A stretch of DNA of 64,000 nucleotides from Eurosta solidaginis (lineage: Eukaryota; Arthropoda; Insecta; Diptera; Tephritidae): the NCBI RefSeq assembly GCF_040869045.1, contig NC_090320.1, forward strand, positions 240,374,978 through 240,438,977. The letters are read 5' to 3'. The position numbers and the translations under genes are program-made. The notes under the pieces were generated by a model that saw only the letters and a list, made by a program, of their open reading frames with translations, ran no database searches and was not told the origin of the DNA. This document shows, one piece after another, positions 54,525 to 64,000 of the stretch. Position 1 is the first letter of the stretch; the number at the start of each line of letters is the position of its first letter.

Positions 54525-55883
54525 ATGATGCTCTCCATCCAAACGGCAATAGCAAAATTGACGGACTACTCGACTTCCGATTATATACCGATCCAGGATG
54601 GCGACGTAATAGTTTGGACACACTTCGGCTATCTTAAGCATAGCACCAATCTTACGGTATATAAAGAAATAGCATAAGAAACGAAAGGACTAACAACGCA
54701 TTTCCCCTTATCCCATATGAGAATGCTACTCGACTCAGACATTTCACACATAAAAGTTCTTTTAACAACACTGGACATTCACCATAGACAGGCTAGGAGT
54801 ATTAACATTTTAGGTACTGCTCTAAAGGTGATTGCAGGAACACCCGACTTCGAAGACTTTGAAAACTTAAAATTTCGGCAGCAAGAGCTAATAGAATCAG
54901 AGGGACATCAGATAGAAATAAACACAAGGATACAGGAAAAATTAAACCAGCTAACGGAAACAGTTAACAAAATTATTAAAAACGCAAAGGCTGTACAGAT
55001 CGATACTCATCATTTGTACGAGACGCTGCTTGCGCGAAATAGAATCCTTGTAACCGAAATCGAGACTTTAATTTCAACCATAACCCTTGCAAAGATAGGA
55101 ATCATAAATCCCCTGATGCTAAACTCGGAAGATGTAAAAAATATTTTTGAGGCACGCTCTACAAATACAACAATTACTGACCTAATGGAGGTATCATATA
55201 TCAAAGCCCTTTTAGATGGGAGCCTTCTGCATTTCATAATAAAGTATCCTAAACCTACATTAGTTTGTAAGAAAATTAGTATTTTCCCTGTTCAACACAA
55301 TGGAACTATCCTGCACCTTGGGAACAACAACAACGTTGCTGACTGTGGGAATCAAAATTTGGCGATTGGGAACTGCAACACAACATTCACAACAACTTTT
55401 TGCAAAAGATTGCAGCATCCCACATACGCACAACAGCTGTATTCGAATAATGTTGCTCACTGCAGTACTTGCCCTAGCAACCTTGAACCTATTACTGTGG
55501 TTGACGATGGCATTATCATTATAAACGATAACACCGCTTTGATCAAAACTGGCGAAGACTCCGAAAAAACAATAAGGGGAACTTATTTACTTTCCTTCGA
55601 CGATGAAGTTTACGTTAACGGATCTAACTTTGTAAACCGAAACGGCATGTTAAAGAAATTACCAGGGCCAGCGGCGACCGTTCTCCTTAATATCACCAAC
55701 CATCAAGAAGTATTGAGTCTTCCATACCTTCACAGGATAAGTATGGAAAATCTGCGCTTTATCGCAAAAATTGAATCAAGAACTATGACGGGGCCAACAA
55801 TATCAGGCTTCGCTAGCATTATATTGATTATCGTTTGTTACACTCTAGTTAAAATATGGCAGAGGAGAAGGAAAAGCCGCTAA
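54525..55883 (+). pseudogene. env: Errantivirus Env (baculovirus F-like fusion protein) with one internal stop
   Basis: The exon frame is open from the acceptor at 54515. The first in-frame ATG is 54525. A TAA at 54675-54677 interrupts it after about 50 codons. From ATG 54717 the frame is open for 388 codons to 55883. It shows a basic processing-site-like HHRQAR followed by SINILGTALKVIAG, the position and style of the fusion peptide in errantivirus Env and baculovirus F proteins. Next come a heptad-type helical region (IQEKLNQLTETVNKIIKN), a Cys-rich middle (VADCGNQ, CSTCPSN), N-glycosylation sites and a C-terminal membrane segment (ASIILIIVCYTLVKIW) with basic tail RRRKSR. Env gives some insect errantiviruses infectivity. 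This copy is broken. Confidence 0.88.
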
Positions 55884-55939
55884 TGCCAAGACCTTCAGCA
55901 TGTCATTGATAACTTTAAGAAGTCCGTGGACGGCCTTCA

Positions 55940-55953
55940 CTTAGAAGGGGAGG
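55940..55953 (+). other. Polypurine tract
   Basis: AGAAGGGGAGG lies directly before the 3' LTR, the expected plus-strand primer. Confidence 0.8.
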
Positions 55954-56483
55954 AGTTAACACAAGCTAATGCTTCTCAATAATTCTGCCCGCGCATGGCC
56001 TGTGTCAGCGAATATCCATTCTCACGCTGACGGATAAACCACAACGATTGCGTAACATGAGCAGTGCTATGAAACAACAATTTGCGCGCATGGCCTGTAT
56101 CAGCGAATACCAGTTAACACAAGCGAATGCTTCTCAATAATTCTGTCCGCGCATGGCCTGTGTCAGCGAATATCCATTCTCACGCTGACGGATAAGCCAC
56201 AACGATTGCATAACATGAGCAGTACTATGAAACAGCAATTTGGCCTGTGTCAGCGAATATCCATTCTCACGCTAGCAGGTGCAGCTCAACGCTGGCAGCG
56301 ATTAAGAGCGCAAGCGTCTGTGTCGCTTTGGCTGCCTTCAAGACTAAGGTGCAGGGTTTTTAAGTAGGCACTTTAGAATGTAAGTTCAGTTAGTTTTTGG
56401 CATGACAATGAATAAAACGTATTATTGTAATAAACTCTAAATTGCAAATGACTTTTAATGGATTACCATGAAACGGTAAAACT
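55954..56483 (+). repeat. Errantivirus 3' LTR (530 bp)
   Basis: Same length and internal duplication as the 5' LTR, differing at two positions. Followed by TATA (56484-56487). Confidence 0.95.
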
Positions 56484-56487
56484 TATA

Positions 56488-57102
56488 TGGGATCCCGCAA
56501 AGTAGACAAAGTTGATAAGAAAATTAATCTTACATTAATTCCTTTTAGACTACAAAACATTGATAGGAAAAAATTAGTTAACATAGCAATGTAAGCCTTT
56601 AAAGTAGTAATTATCAATAAAAAAATATTTTTACATTTAATCCTTATAAATTAGCACATATGGATAAGGAAAATATTTTCAATTTAACCCCGTAGAGAAA
56701 AATATAAATAAGAAAAATAATCTTACATTAATTCCCCTTAGAATAGAAAAATCGATAGGAAAAGTAACTACACATAACTAACGTAACGTAACTACACATA
56801 CTATAAATTTAAATATTAAAATAATTTCAAAAACCTAATTACAATAGCACACTCTTAAATAAATAAAAGCATTCCACTTTACTCATACTCTCCATTAAAT
56901 ACTCACAAATATGTAAAAAAAACAAAAGCAAATGTAAAAGAAATCACAAAACGCAAAAGAGAAAAACAAATGTAAACTATATTTTGAAATCGAGTTAAAA
57001 TTATGTCATAAAATACAAAATATAGAATTAATTTATTTAACTAAATAAAAATATAATGCTCATGCATTCGCCAAATGCACAATCATTCTGAAAAAAGGGA
57101 GA
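56488..57102 (+). other. 3' internal region of the mdg1-like element with polypurine tract
   Basis: A-rich and non-coding. A segment containing AATCTTACATTAATTCC occurs at about 56527 and again at 56717, a ~190-bp tandem duplication. AAAAAAGGGAGA (57091-57102) is the polypurine tract before the 3' LTR. Confidence 0.6.
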
Positions 57103-57313
57103 TGTAGTGTAAACAGCCAACAATTTCAATGCCAAACGGGTAAACCACTTAATGTGCTACGCTGTGACAAAATGAGTCTAAGCTTTAATCAACACAAAGC
57201 GGTGTATTTACTAATTGTTGCTGATAGCGCAATTCCCACGATTTAATACAGATGTGTGCGCACCGCGCGACCAAACCATATTCGCACTTAAACTTCAAAA
57301 CGCACATTTTATA
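57103..57313 (+). repeat. 3' LTR of the mdg1-like element (211 bp)
   Basis: Pair of 32626-32836. Followed by the ATAC duplication and then directly by BEL reverse-transcriptase sequence. Confidence 0.85.
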
Positions 57314-58165
57314 ATACTACTCCTTTTACCTCCCACACCACGCGGTCGTTAAGCCCGAAAAGAAAACAACAAATAACGGTCCACTCAAGGACTTCAAGTT
57401 AAAAACGGGCAACTACGCGCCCTTCTTGGCCATCAGAACTCTGCACGAGCTCGCTAAAGATGTTGCCAACTCCCACCCAAGCGCAGCCGCCATACTGAAA
57501 ACCGAAACTTATGTTGGCGATATCCTATCAGGTAGTCATGATCTTCAGTTAGCCGAGCAGTCCCTTTCTGAAGTAATATTTTGCTCTCAACTCTACCGGC
57601 TTCCCCTTAAAAAAGATAACGGCAAATCATCCCGACATCCTCCAAAAAATACCGAAAACTGATTCGCTTGAAACCAACTTTCTCGAGTTCGAAAAGACTA
57701 GTACCGCCAAGACCCTGGGCATCCAGTGGAACGCCCTAACGGATACATTATCTTATACAGTCGACTCAGATCAGTCATCAACTGCAGCCACGAAGCGGCA
57801 AATCCTCCGCCATTGCAAAACTTTTCGACCCCGCAAGGTGGCTGACGTCCATTATGATCCAAGCAAAAATCTTGATGCAAGGGCTATGCCTAGACGGGAC
57901 TGACTGGGATGAGCCAGTGAAATCCCTCCATTTTATTAAGTGGGCGCAGTTCGCCGAATATCTCCCAACGATCTCGGAGATTCAAATACCACGTTGAATA
58001 AATTACCATCCCGATCAACCAGTGGAGCTCCATGGCTTCTGCGACGCCTCGGAAAAGGCATATTGCGCGACCCTCTATGTAAGAACCACCATAGGCACAC
58101 AAGTCTTCACTCACCTGTTAGTCTCTAAAGGGAAAGTGGCCCCCCACAAAACAATAAGTTTGCCT
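57314..58165 (+). pseudogene. BEL/Pao reverse transcriptase and RNase H (continued)
   Basis: Resumes with YSFYLPHHAVVKP, part of BEL RT, then an internal deletion joins it to NGPLKDFK and NYAPFLAIRTLHELAKD. The catalytic box is TYVGDILSG where BEL elements have YVDD, so one Asp is changed to Gly (about 57513). Frames shift near 57600. The RNase H entry region [20 protein letters not shown] and [11 protein letters not shown] (about 58019-58163) then follow. The frame ends where the Transib element begins, just after ISLP. Confidence 0.8.
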
Positions 58166-58199
58166 CACAGTGTTTCGACTGTATGGAGTTAGGTGGAAA

Positions 58200-59095
58200 A
58201 AAGTGAAAACCATTATAGTTGTGCTCCTATATTAACTTAACCACTGAAATTGGATTATACAGAAGCCTTACGATTCTAACACTAAAAATTTGAGAGTGTA
58301 TGTGTGTGTCTACATATACATTAGGGTGCTTAAAAATTTTTTTTTTCCCAACTCTTACCCTTTTAAATCCTTTTTATTGTAAAGATAATTATACTTTGTT
58401 CCGGATTTGCTCAGCAGTCGTTTGTTTAATAAAAATACAACTACAACATACTTCTATATAAGGTTATTATTGACTTACGTATTTACTGTAAATAAATATT
58501 TCAAAACTATTAATCGTCTCTGACTTTTTTACACAGATAACACCTTTAATATTTAACACATACAGTTGTGTTCAAGAAAATAGTAGAAAAATTCTTTTTT
58601 TATTTTATTTTATTTTATTTAAATAATTTTTGATTCAAGGTACTTACTATTCCAAAAACAAAATACAAATTTTCAAATTTAGAAAAATTAAAAAATAACA
58701 ATAATTATCATTAGAAAAAAATTATTGTTCTGGCCTTGAGCTCGATTCGAACATTGAATGATTTATCAATAGGCCGATAAAAACAAAAACAATTGTAAAT
58801 AATTTCTGTTCAAAATATAGTGGAATCGTAAATAGAAACCACATAATAAAAACTTTTAAAGTTCTAGAAACTTAATCGAGCTTCAAAAAAATGTCAACAA
58901 AATTTTCAACTTTTTTCGGAGTTTTTAGAAAATTTTCGAATGCAGTTTTGTGCCCCATCCAATTTTAGACAGTGTAATGTAAGTTTCACATATGTAGAGT
59001 TGCATTCACTTCTACCACAAATAGTTATATTTAGCTTGAAAAAGTTCCTCGAACAACAAAAGCGGTATTTGTATATACATATATTTTTTAACACA
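58200..59095. other. Non-coding 3' region of the Transib element
   Basis: AT-rich. Contains ACAGTTGTGTTCAAGAAAATAG at about 58563, which resembles a Tc1/mariner terminus without a visible partner, and a GAGCTCGATTCGAAC motif at 58738 shared with 11300. Confidence 0.4.
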
Positions 59096-59672
59096 CGTTT
59101 TAATCTGTAGACATATCCTGTGTTTCCGTTGAATCAGGACAATGGACATCCCCGCTACTTATCATACCTGAATGGTGATCCCCAGAAGATAGTGATGGCG
59201 GGTCGGGTGAAACTAGTAAGTTCCTAACTTCAGGCGAAAGTGGTTTAGTTCTAGTTTCAATGTTGTTTCTGTATTGATTGATCTTTGGATCAGATGAGAT
59301 CAGCAGCATTGTAAGCAAGTCTGTATTCGTGGCGTAGTGGGAACAATAACACCAAGTATTGAATTCGCGAAATTTTCGACAATCTTTATTCCGGGCTTCT
59401 TGCGCTTCCTCTGACAAATTCCATATAATACCACGAATAAAGATTGAGATATAACGCTGCTGTTTCCTCCGCAAAGATTTTAAATTGGTCTGTTTTAATT
59501 TGATACCCAGACGCCAGCGCGGTAAATAATATATGAAATTTGTGTATTAGATTTTCATCAAGGCCAGTAATTACAGCCGTTTTTTCATAGTTGTCGAAAC
59601 CCCTTCTGGCAGTATTGCCATCATTGGTTGTACCGAACCCAGGTTTAACTCCATCTAGGTTAATTCCTAGCA

Positions 59673-60936
59673 AAGGGAAACATAGTCCAGGGACTAATAA
59701 AGAAAGAGAACGGGGAATGGTCACGTAATAGTGAGGAATCCCTTGAGGTGCTTCTCGATACACATTTCCCATCGGGAGACGGTTTAGAAGAGCCAACAGA
59801 CATCACTCACACTTCGATCACGAAGCTAGTAGTGCCGGGCTTGGTGACCGATACCAAGATCGAGTGGGCAGTGAAGACGTTTTCTAAGTTTAAATCGCCG
59901 GGCCCAGATGGTATATTCCCGGCCATGCTACAAGTCTCAAGTAGGGCGGTCGTGGAATGGCTGAAAATAATATTCGATCAGTGCATAAGACTGAATCATG
60001 TACCGCACTCTTGGAGAACTGCTCGTTTAGCTTTTCTACCAAAGGTGGGGAAGATCGGTCACGTGTATCCCAAAGACTATAGACCCATTAGCTTAACATC
60101 ATTTCTGCTCAAAACCTTTGAGAGGCTGATAGATGTGTACATAAAGTCCAACGTGGATGAAAAGCTGCCCTCCACAACACAGCATGCGTACACCAAAGGC
60201 AAGTCGGTAGACACCGCATTGCATAGGGTGGTAATAAGCATAGAGAAATCCCTGGAATATAAGGAGTATGCTCTAGGAGTATTCTTGGACATTGCCGGGG
60301 CTTTCAATAATGTTGCAAAATGGGCGATTATGGATGGTCTTAATTACATTAAAGTACATCCTGCCTTAATCAGATGGATCGGCTGCATGTTAAATTGCAG
60401 AAAGATTACATCACAATGGGGATTGTACGCGGCCACGAAATCAGTGGACAGGGCCACGCCGCAGGGAGGGGTTCTATCACCTCTGCTGTGGACGCTGGTC
60501 ATCAACCAACTGCTCAGGCAATTCGCTGAGGAACCCGTAAAACCTGCGGCTTACGCAGATGACGTTGCAAATGCCATAAGTGGAAAGTGCCTTCCAACGA
60601 TTAGTTCTTTGATGGATCGGGCGCTACGGGATATTCATACCTGGGCATCTAATGTCGGGTTGAAAGTCAATGCGGAGAAGACGGATATGGTCTTGTTTAC
60701 AAAGAGGTACAAGGTCTCAAATTGATCAGGCCCAAGTTAGGAGGGGTGACCTTACAGGAGCAACCTTGCACAAAATATCTAGGAATCATCCTAGACAGTA
60801 AGCTGTCATGGAAGCTCAAGGTGGAGGAGAGGGTCAAGAAGGCCTCAACGGCACTCTATGCCTGTAAAAGAATGCCTAATGGGGCCTATCGCCCTCTCTT
60901 TCTCATTGGGTTTTTACAGCGATTGTAAGCCCTATT
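59673..60936 (+). mobile_element. LOA/R1-like LINE fragment nested in the Transib transposase
   Basis: Flanked by diverged duplicates CTAGGTTAATTCCTAG (59655-59670) and CTATGTTAAGGCCTAG (60937-60952). Removing it rejoins the Transib frame (GLNI to DGVKPG). It lacks both the endonuclease at its 5' end and the RNase H/3' UTR at its 3' end. Loss of the 3' end is unusual for a LINE insertion. Confidence 0.7.
59673..60936 (+). pseudogene. LOA/R1-like LINE reverse transcriptase core
   Basis: One open frame runs from the 5' junction to TGA at 60723-60725: a linker (KKENGEWSRNSEESLEVLLD), FKSPGPDGIFPAML, RPISLTSFLLKTFERLID, AYTKGKSVDTALHRVV, VFLDIAGAFNNV, TPQGGVLSPLLWTLVINQLL and the catalytic YADD (PAAYADDVANAI), then LKVNAEKTDMVLFTKR. 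One base shift or stop later the frame continues to 60928 (PCTKYLGIILDSKLSWKLK, ACKRM). All core RT motifs are kept. The style of the ITSQWG and TPQGGVLSPLLW segments fits LOA/R1-type elements. Confidence 0.78.
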
Positions 60937-62837
60937 CTATGTTAAGGCCTAGTTCAGATATAAACTTTTGCTTGATTTTTTGGCTTTTTCTTTCATTAAA
61001 AATGCTTTGGTTTTTTCCTCGTATTTGCCAAACTTTTAGGGGCAATCTATATATGTAATAAACATACGAATGTTTTTATCAGCGCATGGAGTATAGACAA
61101 CCCATAATCATAATTTTCAGTCTTTGCAATGTAAGAAGCAACTGGTATGTTCATTTGACTAGGTTTGGCACCGCAAATGTAACAATTTTGGTTACCCTTC
61201 CTCCCTGAGAGTATGTTACATATTTTTCCATCAAGAGGAGAGTATGTTTCACTACGAAATTTTTACAATCAGTTGGCCTCAATTGATTAATTTGAGCCTT
61301 TATACTATCTGTTTCGCGTTTCACTAAATCTGGTGTTTCTTTTTGAAAAATAAACTTGATTGGACGACAATATCGTGTTGATGAGGGCTTGGAATTTATC
61401 CAAATTGGAGTATCGTGGTCATCATTTAACACAAGCTTTAAAGGCGTGAAACAAATTAAAAATAAGTACGCGTCAGTTGCAGCAGCATTTTCAAACTTTC
61501 GCTTGTACAGGCTATGCCCTGAACTCCCATCTAATACTATTTTCGCACACACGGCTTATTGAATAATAAAGGCAGTTTTCTACATTACATCAATCTTCCA
61601 TACAAGATTCGATCTATAATTATTTCATTAGTGACTAATCGAATGCCTAATGAAATCAAAAGCCCACTGCAACTCTGTTGGGAGCATTCAGTTTCTTAGT
61701 TTTTGGTGTGTTCAGTGCTTAAAAATGTCATTTGTCAAAGTAAATATCATTGTCTGTCACATAGCATTGTCATTTTATTCGCTTGACATTTCCTCCTTCA
61801 TACTAATCGAGCAGTTACTGCTGTGTGAAAGCAAAAATTGACGATTTCATTAGAAGGTGAAATGAGATCATTAAGTTTCTGTGTGAAAACAGTATAAGCC
61901 CCATTTTCAAATAAGTGTTGCTGATTGGACTTTGTCAGCTCCAGAAAGGGGCAAAGTGTCTAAGACGCGCTTAGTGATTATGTCTAGCAAAGACTGCAAT
62001 GTAAAACTAGCAGAAATCTCATCCACATGACTGCATGGAAAGCATATTTTCTTAGATTTCGTTAAACTATAGAACGATAGAAAGACATCGTGCTCTACAC
62101 CCAGAGCTGTATTTCTCAATAATTTATAGCTACTGGTAGTTAATTCCAACCATTGCTCATACTTAGCAGAGAACCGCTCAATCAGTTTACCAGCGAAATT
62201 CCACTTCTTATCAATTTTCAATATCAACAATTTTATGTTTCTTTTTAGTTCATCTTTTGCATTATCGGATATACAAAGGTTAATCTTTGTAAGTATGTTA
62301 CTATATATTTTTTCAAGTCTTTCAATTTTAGGGTAGCTTTGCCACAATTGGAAAAATTCTTTTCGTGAAATTATATAAAATGAAACTGAAAATCGAAAAA
62401 TTTAAAAAATAAAAAATTACACATTTTTGCCAGACCGTGCGCTAAAATCGGCTTAATGAGCAGAAACTAGATAAAATTCCCTACAGTATGAATCTTCCTT
62501 GTTGCTTGTTTTAGAAAAAAAAACACCAAAATCCAAAATTAGTGATAAATATTTTACCTGGTTTATCCATGACTCGTACTGAATAGATATCGTTTAAAAA
62601 ATTACGGTTTATATTAATTTTATTACCTCTAAACGCACTTAAACCGATTAACCAATATCACCCGGATTTCACAAATTCCCACACAAAAGCACCGTTTGTT
62701 GAAGATCGGCGGCAGCTAATTACCCGAAATTTTGCGTACACGACTTTTAGTAATTGTCCTCTAACATAAACACATTTTCGCATTTATATGTCACTATGAC
62801 ATTTTTCCACCTGCCGCCTTATAGTCGAAACACTGTG

Positions 62838-64000
62838 CGCCGCTGTGCTGTCTTACTAGCAAAGTTAGTCGCAGTAGTCCAACCCCATCTCGGCCTCGAT
62901 AAACGCAAACTAACTCTGTGGTCCGACGACGAAATTGTTTTGGCCTGGCTTGAGAAGTCACCTCATTCCTGGAAAACCTATGTCTCCAATCCAACTGCGC
63001 AGTTCATCGACCTCATCGGCAGTACCACTTGGCGACATGTGGGCAGCAAGGATAACCCGGCAGACATGGACACCAGAGGATACACCCCGCTGGATCTAGC
63101 CAGGTCATCGCTGGTGGACGGGCCTGAGTGGCTTTCAAGACTCCCAGAGGATTGCCCAAAATCCCACACGCCCCACACGCCGTCGACGAAACGGATGCTA
63201 TATTAGACCGATTCTCCTCTTATCCCCGTGCTATATGTGTAATAGAGTATGTGTTAAAGTTTATCAATAGACCAAAGGCCGCAATAAGTGGCAACCGTGC
63301 CCCAAACGATTCCATATTGTCGCATGCTGACCTAACTTGCGCTAAACACCGCCTGATTATCTTGACGCAAACTAGAAATTTCGCCTCAGAAAGAGCTTGT
63401 TTAGAGAATTCGAAACCAATCGGGAGGCGGAGTCCCTTGCTGGTAACTCATCCCTTCCTGGACCAAAGCGGTGTTCTTCGTGTCAATGGGCGTGTCTCGG
63501 CTCTCCCTCCTGTGTCTACGTCGTTTTCTTCATGTTGTTGCTTCATGCGGACGTCCGCCTCATGCAACAAGTTATAAGGCAAGAATTCTACATTGCCTTT
63601 TGAAACCCCTGCTCAAGAAGTGCATCTCTCAATGAAAAATCTGCACGATTCACAAGCAGAACACCCGTTCCCAAATAATGGCAGCCTTACCTCCCGAACG
63701 CTGCACCTTCTCACCCCCTTTACTATCACTGGCGTGGACTCCGCTGGCCCGTTCCAACTAAAAGCCTCTGGCCGTCTTTGTCTGCTTCGCCACTAAAGCC
63801 GTCCATCTAGAACTATGCTCCGATCTCACCAGCAAAGTATTTCTCACTGCCTTTGCCCACTTCGTGTGCCGTGCTACTAAAGAGTTCATGACATTCCAGA
63901 AGGAAGCCTCATCGGACGTCGTCCAGAAACATGCACCGCAAGGCATCAATTGGAAGTTCATGCGGCACCATGCGCTATCGACGTGCCCATTGTTTACGGC
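62838..64000 (+). pseudogene. BEL/Pao RNase H and integrase (continued, runs off the window)
   Basis: After the Transib end, BEL resumes with VLLAKLVAVVQPHLGLDKRK-like sequence in shifting frames. RNase H shows LTLWSDDEIVLAWLEKSPHS (about 62917-62976), then WRHVGSKDNPADMDTRG (63030-63080). The integrase zinc-binding region follows from about 63440 (PFLDQSGVLRVNGRVSALPP). The catalytic core shows GVDSAGPFQLKAS (about 63732-63770, first Asp) and FATKAVHLELCSDLTSK (63786-63836), with GINWKFMRHHAP at 63943-63978 near the last catalytic segment. Stops and shifts are frequent. The 3' end and LTR lie beyond base 64000. Confidence 0.82.

Larger units (their letters stand above)
49091..56483 (+). mobile_element. 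Errantivirus (gypsy-like endogenous retrovirus), complete and very young
   Basis: A 7.4-kb element with 530-bp LTRs starting AGTTAAC and ending AAACT, flanked by TATA (49087-49090 and 56484-56487). The AGTTA start and TATA-type duplication are hallmarks of the 17.6/297/ZAM/gypsy errantivirus group. Order: LTR, primer-binding site, gag, pol (protease, RT, RNase H, integrase), env, polypurine tract, LTR. The LTRs differ at only two positions (T/C at about 49125/55988 and A/G at about 49445/56308). Despite this youth pol has one stop and one frameshift and env has one stop, so this copy as sequenced cannot make a full set of proteins. Confidence 0.95.
32622..57317 (+). mobile_element. LTR retrotransposon (mdg1/412-like ends) inserted in BEL, expanded by nested insertions
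   Basis: Two 211-bp LTRs in the same direction (32626-32836 and 57103-57313) are bounded by ATAC (32622-32625 and 57314-57317). The 5' LTR is followed at once by a TGG-starting primer-binding site and the 3' LTR is preceded by a polypurine tract. Removing the element plus one ATAC rejoins the BEL reading frame exactly. Its own internal sequence survives as islands (32837-33533, 36343-36444, 39421-39445, 40463-40953, 47556-49086, 56488-57102), about 3.4 kb in total, with no recognisable pol. It is therefore either a non-autonomous derivative or one that lost pol before the nesting. LTR starts of the form TGTAGT plus a 4-bp duplication resemble the mdg1/412 lineage. Confidence 0.82.
59100..62390 (-). 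pseudogene. Transib transposase (RAG1-core-like), broken
   Basis: Pieces in order on the minus strand follow. About 62390-61907 is the N-terminal part (KKWNFAGKLIERFSAKYEQW, SFTLQSLLDIITKRVLDTL). A ~250-bp non-coding gap comes next. 61552-61240 holds VLDGSSGHS with the first catalytic Asp (61529-61531, the position of RAG1 D600), then PIWINSKPSSTRYCRPIKFI. In shifted frames come DGKICN with the second Asp (61230-61232, cf. RAG1 D708) and the zinc-binding CYICGAKPSQMN (61173-61184, cf. RAG1 C727/C730), then NYDYGLSILHALIK. After the LINE: LDGVKPGFGTTNDGNTARRG, ITGLDENLIHKFHILFTALA. A deletion follows, then LSEEAQEARNKDCRKFREF (about 59415-59360) with the third catalytic Glu, and LLISSDPKIN to the stop near 59100. 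At least three frameshifts and the insert inactivate it. Confidence 0.85.
58166..62837 (-). mobile_element. Transib DNA transposon (RAG1-related) inserted in BEL
   Basis: The left end CACAGTGTTTCGACT (58166) and the reverse complement of the right end (62837 leftwards) match over about 40 bp with gaps-free scattered differences. Both begin with CACAGTG, identical to the RAG recombination-signal heptamer, and both have an A-rich 9-mer (GAAAAAAGT and GAAAAATGT) exactly 23 bp after the heptamer. The transposase lies on the minus strand. A LINE (59673-60936) interrupts it. No 5-bp target duplication is visible: the flanks are TGCCT and CGCCG, and about ten BEL bases appear to be missing. Confidence 0.85.

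Noticed and set aside
58563..58585. Tc1/mariner terminus (ACAGTTGTGTTCAAGAAAATAG)
   Set aside because: No inverted partner or transposase was found nearby. Could be a remnant only.

Overview
The window looks like nuclear DNA from a fly. The AT-rich background, the dense transposable elements, the short GT-AG introns and several repeats I recall as abundant in tephritid fruit flies (tRNA-derived SINE, LINE 3' ends with CAA tails, the TATACTCAGTTGAG family) point to Diptera, probably Tephritidae. That placement comes from memory and no search was run. The only host gene I can support is a tRNA-Gln (CTG anticodon) cut by the left edge. Almost everything else is mobile DNA, mostly decayed and nested.

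Layout. 1-6 kb: tRNA, a tandem AT-rich repeat, a SINE, a pogo/Tigger-like DNA transposon with TA target duplication (3613-4855), and a small MITE. 6.3-8 kb: an RTE-like LINE on the minus strand. 8.2-18.2 kb: three copies of a Helentron-like family (hairpin ends, minisatellite core). One of them carries a CR1/Jockey-group LINE that itself carries a second RTE fragment. 18.2-27 kb: LINE 3' ends, Penelope-like element fragments, and one unidentified coding-like remnant. 27-29.7 kb: a broken Ty3/gypsy pol. From about 30 kb to the right edge lies one broken BEL/Pao element, split by two large insertions.

Insertion 1 into BEL (32622-57317) is an LTR element with 211-bp LTRs and an ATAC duplication. 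It has swollen to about 24.7 kb because it received two Helentron-like copies, Helitron pieces, a complete CTAG-ended Helitron (40954-47555, itself holding another Helentron-like copy), a 200-bp-arm foldback, and a very young errantivirus (49091-56483). The errantivirus has 530-bp LTRs that differ at 2 positions, an intact gag, a slippery-heptamer-plus-hairpin gag/pol junction, a spliced env, and three inactivating lesions in pol and env.

Insertion 2 into BEL (58166-62837) is a Transib DNA transposon, the superfamily from which the vertebrate RAG1 recombinase core derives. Its ends begin with the exact recombination-signal heptamer CACAGTG, followed 23 bp later by an A-rich nonamer-like block at both ends. 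All three catalytic acidic segments of its RAG1-like transposase can be read on the minus strand, though broken by frameshifts and by a LOA/R1-like LINE.

The most notable points are the Transib/RAG-like element, the errantivirus expression signals, the ordered nest up to four levels deep, and the fact that the ~130-bp minisatellite units inside two differently ended rolling-circle families are homologous.
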